Shown one piece after another: positions 1-9,235 of a stretch of 64,000 nt of DNA. Under the pieces are notes generated by a model. It searched no databases. It worked only from the letters and a program-made list of their open reading frames with translations, and was not told the DNA's origin. A program made the position numbers and the translations under genes. How positions within the stretch are numbered: position 1 is the stretch's first letter; every line of letters begins with the position of its first letter. Source of the DNA: Chloroflexota bacterium (lineage in GTDB: Bacteria; Chloroflexota; Anaerolineae; J102); the NCBI GenBank assembly GCA_029782215.1, contig JAKOVD010000098.1, forward strand, positions 62,001 through 126,000, written 5' to 3'.

Positions 1-2
1 CC

Positions 3-428
3 GAGGCGATTGGCATGGCGCCGCCGCAGGCGCCCACTTTGGCGCCCTCAGACCGCGAGGGCTACAACCGCATCCAGGCAACCAGCAGCTACCAGGGTCG
101 CTTCCAGTGCGACTACGAGGCCAGCAAGTGGCGGTTGGACGGCATGGTGCTCCGCCACCGTTCCCTCGCCCGGTGTGCGCTGGACCTGGGCGCGACCGGG
201 CGAGGGGCGGCTGGCCCGATGGTGGTCGAGTGGCGCAAGCTCGACGACTACGAGTGGCGCGTCACGGGGCTGCCCGCAGAGCGGCTGGCCAGCTTTGCGC
301 TCGATCTCCCGGACGCTCACTACCTGTTCGAGCTTGAGGATGCCAGCGCCAGCATCCATACACTGGATACTCCCTGCCGCTCCGCCGTCTTCGACGTGCT
401 CGCCAGCTTCCAGGCGCTGGCAAACTGA
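3..428 (+). CDS. Hypothetical protein, C-terminal part (cut by window edge)
   Basis: The reading frame is open from the left edge of the window to a TGA at 426-428, so the true start probably lies upstream. An internal ATG at 15 would give 137 residues. The visible part has no motif, signal peptide or membrane segment that I recognise. It is a mixed acidic and basic soluble-looking sequence with aromatic residues spaced as in a beta-rich domain. It is followed by a gap of about 100 bases and then the DUF1385 gene on the same strand. Overlapping frames in the same stretch are shadows; this frame was chosen because it is open to the edge and has the most ordinary composition. No function can be given. 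Confidence 0.5.
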   Translation, partial: EAIGMAPPQAPTLAPSDREGYNRIQATSSYQGRFQCDYEASKWRLDGMVLRHRSLARCALDLGATGRGAAGPMVVEWRKLDDYEWRVTGLPAERLASFALDLPDAHYLFELEDASASIHTLDTPCRSAVFDVLASFQALAN

Positions 429-526
429 CGCACCGTACCTGGTCTGGGCTGAAACGGGTCGTTTGGGGACCGGATCGTGTGCAAAAGCCGCCTTTGGCTT
501 TGCCCAGCCGGAACAGGCGTGATACG

Positions 527-1501
527 ATGCGGGCCGTTCATCTCACCAAGGGAGCCAATGCTTTGGGCAACTTCTACTATGGCGGCCAGGCCGTCATCGA
601 AGGCGTTATGATGCGAGGCCGCCAGCGCGCGGCGATTGCAGTGCGAGACCCGAACGGCGGCATCGTCGTCCACGAGGAGCCGCTGCCCGCGCGCATCTAC
701 CGCAGCCGGGTGTCGCAGATTCCCTTCATTCGCGGGATGGTTCTGCTCTGGGACGCTCTTGTCCTGGGCACCCGCTCCCTGATGTGGTCGGCGGACGTCG
801 CCATCGGCGAAGAAGAAGGGAGCCAGGGCTTTTCGGGCCCGATGGCGTGGGGCACCCTGCTCATCTCGCTGGCAGTTGGCATCGGCATCTTCATCGCCGT
901 GCCGGCGGTCCTGGGCGGCGCCGCCGAGCGCTGGCTGGGCGTTTCCAAGTTGGGCGCCAGCTTGATCGAAGGCGTGGTCAGGCTGGTTCTCTTCATCGGC
1001 TACATCGTGCTCATCGGGCGCCTGCCCGACGTGAGGCGGGTGTTCTCCTACCACGGCGCCGAGCACAAGACCATCAACGCCTATGAGGCGGGTGCGCCCC
1101 TCAACCCGGCCAGTGTGGCCCGGTATTCCACCTTGCACACGCGCTGCGGCACCAGCTTTCTGCTGTTCGTGCTGGTGATCAGCATCATCCTGTTCACTCC
1201 GCTGCAGTTCGACAACTGGTTCCTGCGCATCGGCTCGCGGCTGCTGCTGGTGCCGGTGGTTGCGGGCATTGCCTACGAGTTCCTGCGCTTCAGCACCCAG
1301 CACCAGAACAACCGGGTGATGCGGCTGTTGATCGCTCCCGGCCTGGCGATGCAGCGCCTGACGACCCGTGAGCCAGATGAAACCATGCTCGAAGTGGCCA
1401 TCGCCGCCCTGCACCCTGTGCTGGTGGCGGACGGTCTGGAAGTCCCCGGAGCCGCAGCGCCTGTGCTGGCAGCGGCCGCCGTGAGCGCAGGCGGGTCCTG
1501 A
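527..1501 (+). CDS. DUF1385 (YqhQ-like) membrane protein
   Basis: This is a membrane protein of the DUF1385 family, whose role is not established. The family signature GGQAVIEGVMMRG follows directly after the start. Further conserved blocks are HGAEHKTINAYE and HTRCGTSFL, which place invariant His, Glu and Cys residues near the membrane. I see four hydrophobic segments: one around GTLLISLAVGIGIF, one around VVRLVLFIGYIVLIG, and two in the C-terminal third (FLLFVLVISIILF and LLLVPVVAGIAYEFL). The ATG at 527 is preferred because the family block begins about 18 residues later; an in-frame ATG at 479 would add 16 residues without similarity. Neither start has a strong ribosome binding site. The final 40 residues are Ala/Val rich and look disordered. 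Malate dehydrogenase follows on the same strand after 156 bases. Confidence 0.85.
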   Translation: MRAVHLTKGANALGNFYYGGQAVIEGVMMRGRQRAAIAVRDPNGGIVVHEEPLPARIYRSRVSQIPFIRGMVLLWDALVLGTRSLMWSADVAIGEEEGSQGFSGPMAWGTLLISLAVGIGIFIAVPAVLGGAAERWLGVSKLGASLIEGVVRLVLFIGYIVLIGRLPDVRRVFSYHGAEHKTINAYEAGAPLNPASVARYSTLHTRCGTSFLLFVLVISIILFTPLQFDNWFLRIGSRLLLVPVVAGIAYEFLRFSTQHQNNRVMRLLIAPGLAMQRLTTREPDETMLEVAIAALHPVLVADGLEVPGAAAPVLAAAAVSAGGS

Positions 1502-1657
1502 CGAACGCCGGGCGAACCCTAGAACACCGCTCTTGATTTGCCACAGACCACTCGCTGACGGTCGGGGCTCGGATCTAGCCCGGAAGACAAAGACACCGGC
1601 TGGCCGCAGCGCCGCATCGTCTCCCATCCATACCTCAAAACCCAAGGAAGGAGCCCA

Positions 1658-2638
1658 ATGAACGCACCCCTCAAAGTCACCGTCACCGGCGCCGCCGGGC
1701 AAATCGCCTACAGTCTTCTCTTCCGCATCGCCAAGGGCGATGTCTTTGGTCCCAAGCAGCCGATCATCCTGCAGATGCTGGAGATCACCCCGGCCATGGG
1801 CGCGCTGGAAGGCGTGGCCATGGAGCTGCAGGACTGCGCTCTGCCGCTGCTGCACGGCATGGTCCTGACCGATGACGCCAACACCGGGTTTGACGGCGCC
1901 AACTGGGCCTTCCTCGTGGGCGCCTTCCCCCGCAAGGCCGGGATGGACCGCAGCGACCTGATCGGCAAAAATGCCGGCATCTTCTCTGTGCAGGGCAAGG
2001 CGATCAACAGCCGCGCTGCCAGCGATATCCGGGTCCTGGTGGTGGGCAACCCTGCCAACACGAACGCCCTCATCACCATGAGCAATGCCCCGGATGTGCC
2101 CCGCGAGCGCTTCACTGCCATGACGCGGCTCGACCACAACCGCTCGGTCAGCATGCTGGCGGGCAAGGCGGGCGCCAACGTTGCCGATGTCCGCCAACTG
2201 ACGGTCTGGGGCAACCACTCCAACACGATGGTGCCCGACCTCACCTACTGCTACATCGGCCGCCAGAAGGCCCTCAATGCTGTGGGCAAGCGCTGGTACA
2301 GCAAGGAGTTCGTGCCCACGATCGCCGGTCGCGGCGCTGCCGTGATCAAGGCCCGCGGCGCCTCTTCCGCCGCATCCGCCGCCAATGCCGCCATCGACCA
2401 CGTCCATGATTGGGCGCAGGGCACGCGCAAGAACGACTGGGTGTCGATGTCGGTGCCCAGCGACGGCTCCTACGGCGCGCCCGAGGGCGTCATCTTCTCC
2501 TTCCCCTGCACCTGTCCCGGCGACGGCACCTACCAGATCGTCCAGGGCCTGGAATTGGGCGAGGACATCAAGGCCGGCATCAAGGCCACCGGCGATGAGC
2601 TGCTGGCTGAACGCGCCGTCGTGGCGGAACTGCTCTAG
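1658..2638 (+). CDS. mdh: Malate dehydrogenase
   Basis: NAD-dependent malate dehydrogenase (326 residues) interconverts malate and oxaloacetate in the cytoplasm for the citric acid cycle. The Rossmann glycine motif TGAAGQIAY is at residues 10-18. The substrate-binding arginines lie in [12 protein letters not shown] (R92 and R98) and TRLDHNRS (R157), and the catalytic pair is D159 and H187 (GNHSNT). Length and motifs fit the dimeric MDH type 2 group rather than the lactate-dehydrogenase-like type. The start is well supported by GGAAGGAG seven bases upstream. The gene is followed by a heptanucleotide repeat array whose arms can form a long hairpin, and then by era. I see nothing unusual in the protein. 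Confidence 0.96.
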   Translation: MNAPLKVTVTGAAGQIAYSLLFRIAKGDVFGPKQPIILQMLEITPAMGALEGVAMELQDCALPLLHGMVLTDDANTGFDGANWAFLVGAFPRKAGMDRSDLIGKNAGIFSVQGKAINSRAASDIRVLVVGNPANTNALITMSNAPDVPRERFTAMTRLDHNRSVSMLAGKAGANVADVRQLTVWGNHSNTMVPDLTYCYIGRQKALNAVGKRWYSKEFVPTIAGRGAAVIKARGASSAASAANAAIDHVHDWAQGTRKNDWVSMSVPSDGSYGAPEGVIFSFPCTCPGDGTYQIVQGLELGEDIKAGIKATGDELLAERAVVAELL

Positions 2639-2654
2639 ATCGACCAGAATCGAA

Positions 2655-2731
2655 CGCATTACGCATTACGCATTACGAATCACGTGATGCGTAATGCGTA
2701 ATGCGTAGGGCGTAAGGCGCAGCGCGTATGG
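2655..2731. repeat. Heptanucleotide array (CGYRNTR type) with a 24-bp hairpin
   Basis: Eleven heptamers lie in exact phase: CGCATTA three times, then CGAATCA, CGTGATG, CGTAATG twice, CGTAGGG, CGTAAGG, CGCAGCG and CGTATGG. The first units read in one orientation and the later ones are their reverse complement. As a result 2654-2677 pairs with 2683-2706 (24 pairs, one G-T) around the loop AATCA. There is no T-run after the stem, so it is not a standard terminator, although it lies just after mdh. The last unit contains an ATG in frame with era. Confidence 0.9.
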
Positions 2732-2748
2732 AGGATGGAGGGGTGACG

Positions 2749-3690
2749 ATGGAATCAGAAACTCAGGGTTACCTGGTGGAAGAAGCGCCGGCGCACCATC
2801 GCTCCGGCTTTGTGGCCGTGGTGGGGCGTCCCAACGTGGGCAAGTCGACCCTGATGAACGCGCTGCTCGGCCAGAAGATTGCCATCGTCTCGGCGCGTCC
2901 GCAGACGACGCGCAACCGCATCAGCGGTATTCTTACCCTGGAGGATATGCAGGTAGTGTTCATCGACACCCCCGGCATCCACCAGCCCGAGCACAACCTG
3001 GGGCGCTACATGGTCGAGCAGGCCCTGTCATCGCTGCCCGACGCCGACCTGGTGCTGTGGGTGACGGATGTCAGCAGACGGCCCCACGACGAAGACCGGC
3101 GTGTGGCGGAGGTCCTAGTCGCCCAGGACCTGCCGGTCATCCTGGTGATGAACAAGATCGACGCCACGCCTCCTGACCATCTGCTCGAGAACAGCGCCGC
3201 CTTCCGCGCCCTGGCGCCGCAGGCGGTCGAAGATATTGCCGTCAGCGCCCTGCGCGACCAGGGCCTGGAAGCGCTGCGCGATCTGCTGCGCAAGCATCTG
3301 CCCCTGGGGCCCCGCTATTTTCCACCCGACCAGGTGACGGAAGTGCAGGAGCGCTTCCTGGCCGCCGAGCTGGTGCGCGAGCAGGCCCTGCACCTGCTGC
3401 GCGAAGAGGTTCCGCACGCCATCGCCGTGGAGATCGAGGAGTTCTCACACCGGGACAACGGCGTGGTGTACATTGCCGCCCGTGTGTTCGTGGAGCGTGA
3501 TTCCCAGAAGGGCATCCTGCTGGGCAAGGGCGGGAGCATGCTCAAGCGCATCGGCAGCGCCGCCCGCAAGGAGATCGAGGTGATGATGGAGGCGCCGGTG
3601 TACCTGGACCTGCACGTGGCCGTCCGGCCGCAGTGGCGGCGCAATCCCTCCGACCTGCGCAAATTGGGGTACGTGACGATGGATGCATGA
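2749..3690 (+). CDS. era: GTPase Era
   Basis: Era is an essential GTPase that binds the 3' end of 16S rRNA and assists 30S subunit maturation. The GTPase motifs are all present: G1 GRPNVGKST (residues 26-34), G2 region PQTTRNR (51-57), G3 DTPG (73-76) and G4 NKID (135-138). The C-terminal third is the KH RNA-binding domain, with GKGGSMLKRIG as its GxxG loop. Length is 313 residues, normal for the family. I place the start at the second in-frame ATG because GGAGGGG lies 5-8 bases before it. The first ATG (2728) lies inside the upstream repeat array and has no ribosome binding site. A short array of the same repeat family overlaps the stop codon. Confidence 0.95.
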   Translation: MESETQGYLVEEAPAHHRSGFVAVVGRPNVGKSTLMNALLGQKIAIVSARPQTTRNRISGILTLEDMQVVFIDTPGIHQPEHNLGRYMVEQALSSLPDADLVLWVTDVSRRPHDEDRRVAEVLVAQDLPVILVMNKIDATPPDHLLENSAAFRALAPQAVEDIAVSALRDQGLEALRDLLRKHLPLGPRYFPPDQVTEVQERFLAAELVREQALHLLREEVPHAIAVEIEEFSHRDNGVVYIAARVFVERDSQKGILLGKGGSMLKRIGSAARKEIEVMMEAPVYLDLHVAVRPQWRRNPSDLRKLGYVTMDA

Positions 3691-3720
3691 GGCGTGATAC
3701 GTGATGCGTAAGGCGCGGTG
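3686..3720. repeat. Short heptanucleotide array at the era stop
   Basis: Five in-phase heptamers (CATGAGG, CGTGATA, CGTGATG, CGTAAGG, CGCGGTG) of the same family as the array before era. The era stop TGA lies inside the first unit. Confidence 0.75.
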
Positions 3721-3770
3721 GGGGGCGGCGTGTTTGGGCTGGTCTTGATTCCCGATTGGGAGGAACGGTG

Positions 3771-3779
3771 TGCTAGAAT
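3771..3779 (+). promoter_or_regulatory. Extended -10 promoter for hpt
   Basis: TGCTAGAAT is an extended -10 element (TGn plus TAGAAT at 3774-3779), 36 bases before the hpt start. I see no good -35 hexamer at the usual distance. The same nonamer occurs before the LysM gene at 9221-9229. Confidence 0.5.
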
Positions 3780-3815
3780 CCGCACATTGTTGACTGGACT
3801 ACACTCGATGGTGTT

Positions 3816-4379
3816 ATGACCATGCATGACGACGTCGCCCGCATCCTGCTTACCGAAGACCAGATCCAGCAGCGCATTGTGGACCTGGCAAACGAGATCA
3901 CGACCACCTACGACGGGCGGCAGCCCCTTCTGATCGCCGTGCTGAAGGGCAGCGTCCTGTTCATGGCGGACTTGATGCGCTCACTGCCCATTGCCCACGC
4001 GATTGACTTCCTCGCCACCTCCAGCTATGGGGCTGCCACTGAGAGCACCGGCGTGGTGCGCATTCTCAAGGACCTGGACGATCCGATCGAGGACAAGGAC
4101 GTCCTGATCGTCGAGGATATTGTCGACAGCGGCTATACCCTGCACTACCTGCGCGAGCTGCTCCTGGCGCGCAGACCGGCCAGCCTGCGCATCGTCACCC
4201 TGCTGAGCAAGCCGGCGCGGCGGCGCATCGACGTGACCATCGACTGGATCGGGTTCGAGATCCCGGATGAGTTCGTCATCGGCTACGGGCTCGACTACAA
4301 CGAGCATTACCGCAACCTGCGCTACATCGGCGTGCTCAAGCCCGAAGTCTACTTGCGGACCACTGATCCAGCCGCCTGA
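3816..4379 (+). CDS. hpt: Hypoxanthine phosphoribosyltransferase
   Basis: This purine-salvage enzyme joins hypoxanthine or guanine to phosphoribosyl pyrophosphate to give IMP or GMP. The PRPP-binding signature VLIVEDIVDSG is at residues 96-106. The flexible-loop block SSYGAATESTG is at 69-79, and the base-binding region WIGFEIPDEFVIGYGLDY is near the C-terminus. Length (187) and motifs are typical of bacterial Hpt. A second ATG two codons in (3822) could also be the start; neither has a strong ribosome binding site. The next gene is convergent (minus strand). It is the only clear purine-salvage gene here and lies outside the catabolic island. Confidence 0.93.
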   Translation: MTMHDDVARILLTEDQIQQRIVDLANEITTTYDGRQPLLIAVLKGSVLFMADLMRSLPIAHAIDFLATSSYGAATESTGVVRILKDLDDPIEDKDVLIVEDIVDSGYTLHYLRELLLARRPASLRIVTLLSKPARRRIDVTIDWIGFEIPDEFVIGYGLDYNEHYRNLRYIGVLKPEVYLRTTDPAA

Positions 4380-4453
4380 GGCGGCGTTCGTCCGGGTGTG
4401 CTGAGCATCGGGCCGGCGTCGCGGCATGGCGGGCCGGACGGCGCGCGGGCGGA

Positions 4454-6274
4454 CTAGCGGGCTGCCATGGCCAACTCCCGCACCTGCTCGACGTAGGCGA
4501 GGCTCTGGTGGCGGAAGTAAGTATTGTACAGGGTGGCGTAGTGACCACCCCGGGCGAGCATGGCGGCGTGGTTGCCTTCCTCAATGATGCGTCCGTGGTC
4601 CAGGACGATGATGCGGTCGGCGGCTTTGACCGTCGACAGCCGGTGGGCGATGAGGATGCTGGTGGCGCGTGACAGCGCCAGGTTGACCGCTTGCTGGATC
4701 TGCCACTCGGTGAAGGGGTCGATGCTGGCGGTCGCTTCGTCAAGAATGAAGATGGCCGGGCTCTGCACCAGGACGCGCATGAGGGCCACAAGCTGTCGCT
4801 GGCCCATGGACAGCCGCGCCCCGCGCTCGCCTACCTGCGTTTCGAGCCCCAGGGGGAGACTGTCAAGCCACTCGCCGTCCCCGATCTGGCGGGCAAAGGA
4901 GAGGATCTTGGCATCTGGGATGTCGGGCCGCGCATAGCGAATGTTGTCGGCAATGGTGCCGGCAAAGAGGAACGGCGCCTGCGAGACAACCCCCAACTGG
5001 CGCCGGTAAGCGGGAAGGTCGTAGCTGCGGATATCGCGGCCGTCAATCCGCAGGTCGCCTTCCTGGAATTCGTAGAAGCGTGCGATCAGCTTGGCGATGG
5101 AGGATTTGCCGGCGCCGGTGTGGCCGACCAGGGCCACGCTTTCGCCGGGGCGGATGTGGAGATTCAGATGTTCGAGCACCTGCTCTTTTTCGCTGTAGCG
5201 GAAGCTGACATCGACAAAGCGAATGTCGCCCACGAGCAGCGGCGGCGGTTGGGAATCGACCTGGACCACCGCCGGCTCCGCCTGGATGAGGGCAAAGATG
5301 CGTTCGGCCGAGGCCAGGCCCGCCTGGACCTGGGCTGAGAAAGCCGCCAGGTTGAGAACGGGGGTGAAGAAGCGGTCAAGGCTGGTGATGAAGAGGAACC
5401 AGGCCCCGGCGGTGACGACCCCCGCCACCACGCTGCGCCCTCCTGTGAAGAGCAGCAGCGCCGTGCTGGCGCCGGCGAGGCCATTGAGGATCGGGAACAC
5501 CGAGGCGAGCACGGCGCCGCGCTGGACGTTGACCGCGTAGGACTGGCGGTTGGCCGTATCGAAGGCCGAGTAGATAGCGGCCTCCTGGCGATAGTTCTTG
5601 GCGACGGCGATGCCGCTGACGCTTTCCTTGATGTTGGCGTTGACGGTGGCCATTGCCTGCATCCCGCGCCGCGTCACCCGGCGCATGAGCCGGCGCAGGC
5701 TGGTGGCGGTCAGGAAGTAGAGGGGCAGTAGCGCCAGCAGGAAGAGGGTGAGACGAACATCGATGGAGAAAAGGATGATGACAAGGATGATGGCCTGCAT
5801 GAACTGCGACAGGACATCGGTGACGAGAATGACGACGTCGCCGAAATCCTTGGTATCCGAGGTGATGCGCGAGACGATGCGGCCCGAGGAATACTTGTCA
5901 TAAAACGAGAGGTCGTGATTGGCAGCGGCGGCGAAGGCATCGCTGCGCAGCTTGAGCACGGCATCGGCCAGAACGGTGGTGGTCAGGCGGCGCCTTCCCC
6001 AGTTGGCAGCCCAGGTGATGACGCCGGAGGCCAGCACCAGCCCGCTGAGCATCAGGATGACCGTAGTGGACGGATTGCTGCCGATGGCGTTAAGGCTGCC
6101 TGCCACGACAAGCGGCAGGGCGGCGCCGGCGATGGCGATGACCCCAAGCAGCACGGCGATGAGGGAGATGCTGCGCTTGAAGGGCCGGAAATAGGCCCAC
6201 ATGCCGGACAGGAGCTGCCGATCACTGTACTGGCGGTCGTAGGCCTCGGGGTCGACGTTGGCGAAGAATCCCAC
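4454..6274 (-). CDS. ABC exporter subunit with the competent ATPase site
   Basis: This is a fused membrane and ATPase subunit (about 606 residues) of a multidrug or lipid-type ABC exporter. Six predicted membrane helices occupy the first 330 residues. The ATPase domain follows: Walker A GHTGAGKSS (near residue 382), signature LSMGQRQ, Walker B FILDEATASID with the catalytic Glu, and switch His in IAHRLST. The start is a GTG at 6274 with GGAG about nine bases upstream, four bases after the stop of the partner gene. This indicates a two-gene operon and a heterodimer. The signature deviates (LSMGQ), while the partner has LSGGQ but Asp at the catalytic Glu. The pair therefore has one full ATP site (this Walker A/B with the partner signature) and one degenerate site. 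The substrate is unknown. Confidence 0.92.
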   Translation of the reverse strand: MGFFANVDPEAYDRQYSDRQLLSGMWAYFRPFKRSISLIAVLLGVIAIAGAALPLVVAGSLNAIGSNPSTTVILMLSGLVLASGVITWAANWGRRRLTTTVLADAVLKLRSDAFAAAANHDLSFYDKYSSGRIVSRITSDTKDFGDVVILVTDVLSQFMQAIILVIILFSIDVRLTLFLLALLPLYFLTATSLRRLMRRVTRRGMQAMATVNANIKESVSGIAVAKNYRQEAAIYSAFDTANRQSYAVNVQRGAVLASVFPILNGLAGASTALLLFTGGRSVVAGVVTAGAWFLFITSLDRFFTPVLNLAAFSAQVQAGLASAERIFALIQAEPAVVQVDSQPPPLLVGDIRFVDVSFRYSEKEQVLEHLNLHIRPGESVALVGHTGAGKSSIAKLIARFYEFQEGDLRIDGRDIRSYDLPAYRRQLGVVSQAPFLFAGTIADNIRYARPDIPDAKILSFARQIGDGEWLDSLPLGLETQVGERGARLSMGQRQLVALMRVLVQSPAIFILDEATASIDPFTEWQIQQAVNLALSRATSILIAHRLSTVKAADRIIVLDHGRIIEEGNHAAMLARGGHYATLYNTYFRHQSLAYVEQVRELAMAAR

Positions 6275-6278
6275 GTTC

Positions 6279-8069
6279 CTACTCCGTGAAAATGCGGCTG
6301 TAGGCCGGGGAGCTGCGCAGCAGGCTCTCGTGCGTCCCCACGGCATCCACGACGCCGTTGCGAAGCACCACGACGAGGTCCGCCCAACGGATCTGCGACA
6401 GCCGGTGGGTGATGATCAGCGTCGTGCGGCCCTTGGCCGCGGCGAAGATGGCGCGCTGGATGCGATCTTCGGTGGCGCTGTCGATCGAGCTCGTGGAGTC
6501 GTCCAGGATCAGGATGCGCGGGTCCGTCAAAAAGGCCCGGGCCAACGCCAGCCTTTGGCGCTGGCCTCCCGAAAGCGTGACCCCCCTGTCGCCGATGACC
6601 GTGTCATACCCGTCCCTGAAGCTGGTGATGAACTCGTGCGCCTGGGCGGCGCGTGCGGCGGCTTCGATCTCGGCGCGGGAGGCGTCCGGCTTGCCAAAGG
6701 CGATGTTCTCGGCAATGCTGCGCGAGAACAGGAAGATGTCCTGCTCGATGATCGAGATCTGCTGGCGCAGGGCTTCGAGGTTCCACTGCCGGACGTCAAT
6801 GTCGTCGATGAGCACCTGCCCGCCCGCAACGTCGTAGGTGCGGTTGACCAGGCGGGCGAGCGTGGTCTTGCCAGCGCCCGTCTGGCCGACGATGGCGACG
6901 GTCTTGCCCGGCTCAACCACGAAGGAGACGCCGCCGATCACCGGTTGGGAGCTTTCGTAGGCGAAGTCCACATCGCGGAACTCGATGCGCCCTGTCATCG
7001 CCGGGGCGGCGCCCGCAACGTTCTGATCCAGCTCGGTCTTGCGGTTGATCAGGTCAAGGATGCGATCGCTGGCCGACAGACCCGATGACACCTGCGAGTA
7101 GGCCGTGAGCGAGACGAAGGTCGGGAAGTTAAGGAGCTGGAGCAGCCCGAAATAGGCGACGACATCGCCAATGTTGATCTGGCCCTGGCGAAAGAGGATG
7201 AGTGATTGGAGAAACCCGAGGCCAATGGCAATGCCCAGCATCAGCAGGGGCAGGAATCGTGCTTCTACCCTGCCCTGCCAGACGAAGGCATCACGAAACC
7301 GGCGGGCGGCGCCGACGAAGCGGGTCACCTCAGCCTGCTCTTGCGAAGCGCCCTTGACGGTCTCAATGCCATCCAGCACCTCGGCCAGGCGCGTGTTCAT
7401 GCTGCCAAAGGCCTGGCGCACCTGTTTGGTGATGGGCTGCAGTTCGTGCAGGTACTGGGCCAGCAAGATGAAATAGAGGACCAGGTAGACGGCTGGGATG
7501 ATGACGAGTGAGGGGGAGTAGCGCGGGGCCACCAGGATCGGCATGACCAGGAAAAAGGCCGACCCGATCACCAGGTTCAGGCCTGGGTTGAACATCAGGT
7601 TGATCTCGCGCACATCATTAGTTGCCCGAGCCATGGTGTCGCCCACGGGTTGAAGGCTGTGGAACGTCATGCTTTTCCCGAGCAGGCTGGCGTAGAGCTC
7701 GTCACGAATGTCACGCTCCATGCGTTGGCCCAAGAGCTCGGCCCCGAAGTTGCGCCCGAACTGCAGCACCGCCCGCAAGAGCTGGCTGCCAAGGACGAGC
7801 AGCGCCGACCGCGCCAGGATCGTCATGTTTGGCGGCTGCTGCAGGATGCCGTTGAAGGCCTGGCCGGTCAGCACAGGGATCGCGGCCGCAAGGGCGGCGT
7901 TGCTGAAGGCCCCGATTGCCAGCATGAGCCAGAGGAACGGATGGCGGATAGCATAGGAGAACAGCCAGCGCCGTGAACTGCGCCGGTCGGTGTGGCGGCG
8001 CTGGGGAAGGGTAAACTCGGCGCTCGCGCCCGGAGCCGGGGCGGGAGACGACGTCAGTGACATGGTCAT
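6279..8069 (-). CDS. ABC exporter subunit with the degenerate ATPase site
   Basis: Partner of the exporter gene immediately downstream, and first in the operon. The protein has 596 residues with a membrane domain (about 35-330) followed by an ATPase domain. It has Walker [10 protein letters not shown] (near 392), signature [14 protein letters not shown], Walker [13 protein letters not shown] and switch His in IITHRLSQ. The residue after the Walker B Asp is Asp rather than the catalytic Glu, as in the degenerate half of heterodimeric exporters such as TM287/TM288. The N-terminal 30 residues are Pro/Ala/Ser rich and probably disordered. A second ATG two codons in is possible. The gene faces away from the next minus-strand gene with about 120 bases between them. 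Confidence 0.92.
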   Translation of the reverse strand: MTMSLTSSPAPAPGASAEFTLPQRRHTDRRSSRRWLFSYAIRHPFLWLMLAIGAFSNAALAAAIPVLTGQAFNGILQQPPNMTILARSALLVLGSQLLRAVLQFGRNFGAELLGQRMERDIRDELYASLLGKSMTFHSLQPVGDTMARATNDVREINLMFNPGLNLVIGSAFFLVMPILVAPRYSPSLVIIPAVYLVLYFILLAQYLHELQPITKQVRQAFGSMNTRLAEVLDGIETVKGASQEQAEVTRFVGAARRFRDAFVWQGRVEARFLPLLMLGIAIGLGFLQSLILFRQGQINIGDVVAYFGLLQLLNFPTFVSLTAYSQVSSGLSASDRILDLINRKTELDQNVAGAAPAMTGRIEFRDVDFAYESSQPVIGGVSFVVEPGKTVAIVGQTGAGKTTLARLVNRTYDVAGGQVLIDDIDVRQWNLEALRQQISIIEQDIFLFSRSIAENIAFGKPDASRAEIEAAARAAQAHEFITSFRDGYDTVIGDRGVTLSGGQRQRLALARAFLTDPRILILDDSTSSIDSATEDRIQRAIFAAAKGRTTLIITHRLSQIRWADLVVVLRNGVVDAVGTHESLLRSSPAYSRIFTE

Positions 8070-8193
8070 AGCGCCATTCTAAGCCTGTGCTTCGCCTTTC
8101 CCGAAAGCCGGGCCAGGAGTGAATTCCCGGCCCGGTATTGCGAAACCTGCGGCGCTCGTTTTCGCGCCGCGCTCCGTGGCCCTTGGTGAAATG

Positions 8194-9084
8194 CTAGCGA
8201 CTCGCTGCGAGGACCGGCTCTGCCACGCGCACACGGATGCCGTTGCCGGAGGGGTCGGTCAGGTCCACGCCGCCATCGCTCATGGCATGCTTGACGCCTG
8301 CGCGCTCAAGACGCTGGCGCGCAGCGCCAACAGCCTCTACATCGGGGACAAGGATCTCGTAGTGCGCCAGTCCCGCTGACCCAGGCGGCGGCGGCGGCGC
8401 CCCGATGCCAGCCCAGGTGTTCAAGCCAACATGGTGGTGGTAGCCCCCGGCCGACACGAAGAGAGCGCTGGGCCCAAAACGCAGCATGACCTCAAAGCCG
8501 AGCACGTCGCAGTAGAAGGTCTGCGCTTCGGCGATGTCGCGCACCTGGAGGTGAACATGGCCCATCGTCGTGCCCTCGGGGAGTCCTTGCCAGGGTCCAC
8601 CATCGGCGTGCAGCTCAGCCATGAGCCCATCGAAGTCGAGCGGATCGGTCGCCATACGGACTTCACCGCCCGAGCGCGGCCAGATGCTGCGCGGGCGATC
8701 GGCGTAGATCTCGATGCCGTTGCCGTCGGGGTCGGCCAAGTAGACCGCCTCGCTGACCAGGTGATCGGAAGCGCCCTGCAGCGGGTAGCGCAGCTCCAGC
8801 AGGTGGCGCAATGAGCGGGCAAGGTGCACGCGTGAGGGGGTGAGGATGGCGAAGTGGTAGAGGCCGGTGCTGCGCGCCGGCTTTGGCCTGGCGCCCGCCT
8901 GCTCGACGAGTCCGAGCAGCGCGGTGCGGCCATCCACGGTGAGGGAAGCCGAGGACTCCCCCTGCGAGAGCACGCGGAGGCCAAGATAGTGAGTGTAGAA
9001 CTCGAGCGCCCGGTCAAGACGGGAGACTACAAGCTGGACGGCGCCCATGCGGGTCGCATCTGGTAATAGCGTATTTGGTTCCAT
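8194..9084 (-). CDS. VOC-family protein, CatE-like extradiol dioxygenase
   Basis: A protein of about 296 residues in the vicinal-oxygen-chelate superfamily, with the two-domain layout of CatE/YfiE-type catechol 2,3-dioxygenases. The N-terminal half carries LYHFAIL and DPDGNGIEIYADRP. The C-terminal half carries MGHVHLQV, SAGGYHHHVGLNTW and LAHYEILV. These are family blocks that place His residues in the central barrel. The final strand reads DPSGNGIRV, with Arg where many VOC enzymes have the Glu metal ligand, so the metal site cannot be assigned with confidence. The ATG at 9084 is chosen because AGGA lies eight bases upstream; longer starts at 9093 and 9150 are possible. The actual substrate is unknown. 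Between this gene and the next one (plus strand) there are about 150 bases. Confidence 0.85.
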   Translation of the reverse strand: MEPNTLLPDATRMGAVQLVVSRLDRALEFYTHYLGLRVLSQGESSASLTVDGRTALLGLVEQAGARPKPARSTGLYHFAILTPSRVHLARSLRHLLELRYPLQGASDHLVSEAVYLADPDGNGIEIYADRPRSIWPRSGGEVRMATDPLDFDGLMAELHADGGPWQGLPEGTTMGHVHLQVRDIAEAQTFYCDVLGFEVMLRFGPSALFVSAGGYHHHVGLNTWAGIGAPPPPPGSAGLAHYEILVPDVEAVGAARQRLERAGVKHAMSDGGVDLTDPSGNGIRVRVAEPVLAASR

Positions 9085-9220
9085 GACCACCATCCTAGCA
9101 TGCACTTCGGGTGCAGAACAGTGAACCAGCTTGCACATGGCCCGCAACAAGGTATGGAACAGGCCTTATGAGCGCATGAAAGCGGCGGGCCGCGGTCGTT
9201 GGCATGGAGATGCGGAAGTT

Positions 9221-9229
9221 TGCTAGAAT
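9221..9229 (+). promoter_or_regulatory. Extended -10 promoter, probably leaderless transcript
   Basis: TGCTAGAAT (TGn plus TAGAAT at 9224-9229) ends six bases before the ATG at 9236. Transcription would start at or next to the A of the ATG, so the mRNA is probably leaderless. No ribosome binding site is visible. Confidence 0.5.
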
Positions 9230-9235
9230 GCTGCC

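Noticed and set aside
320..2659. Very long minus-strand open frame (779 codons) opposite DUF1385 and mdh
   Set aside because: It is the antisense shadow of two well-supported genes. High GC with C/G third positions keeps the opposite frame open, and its sequence has no family motif.
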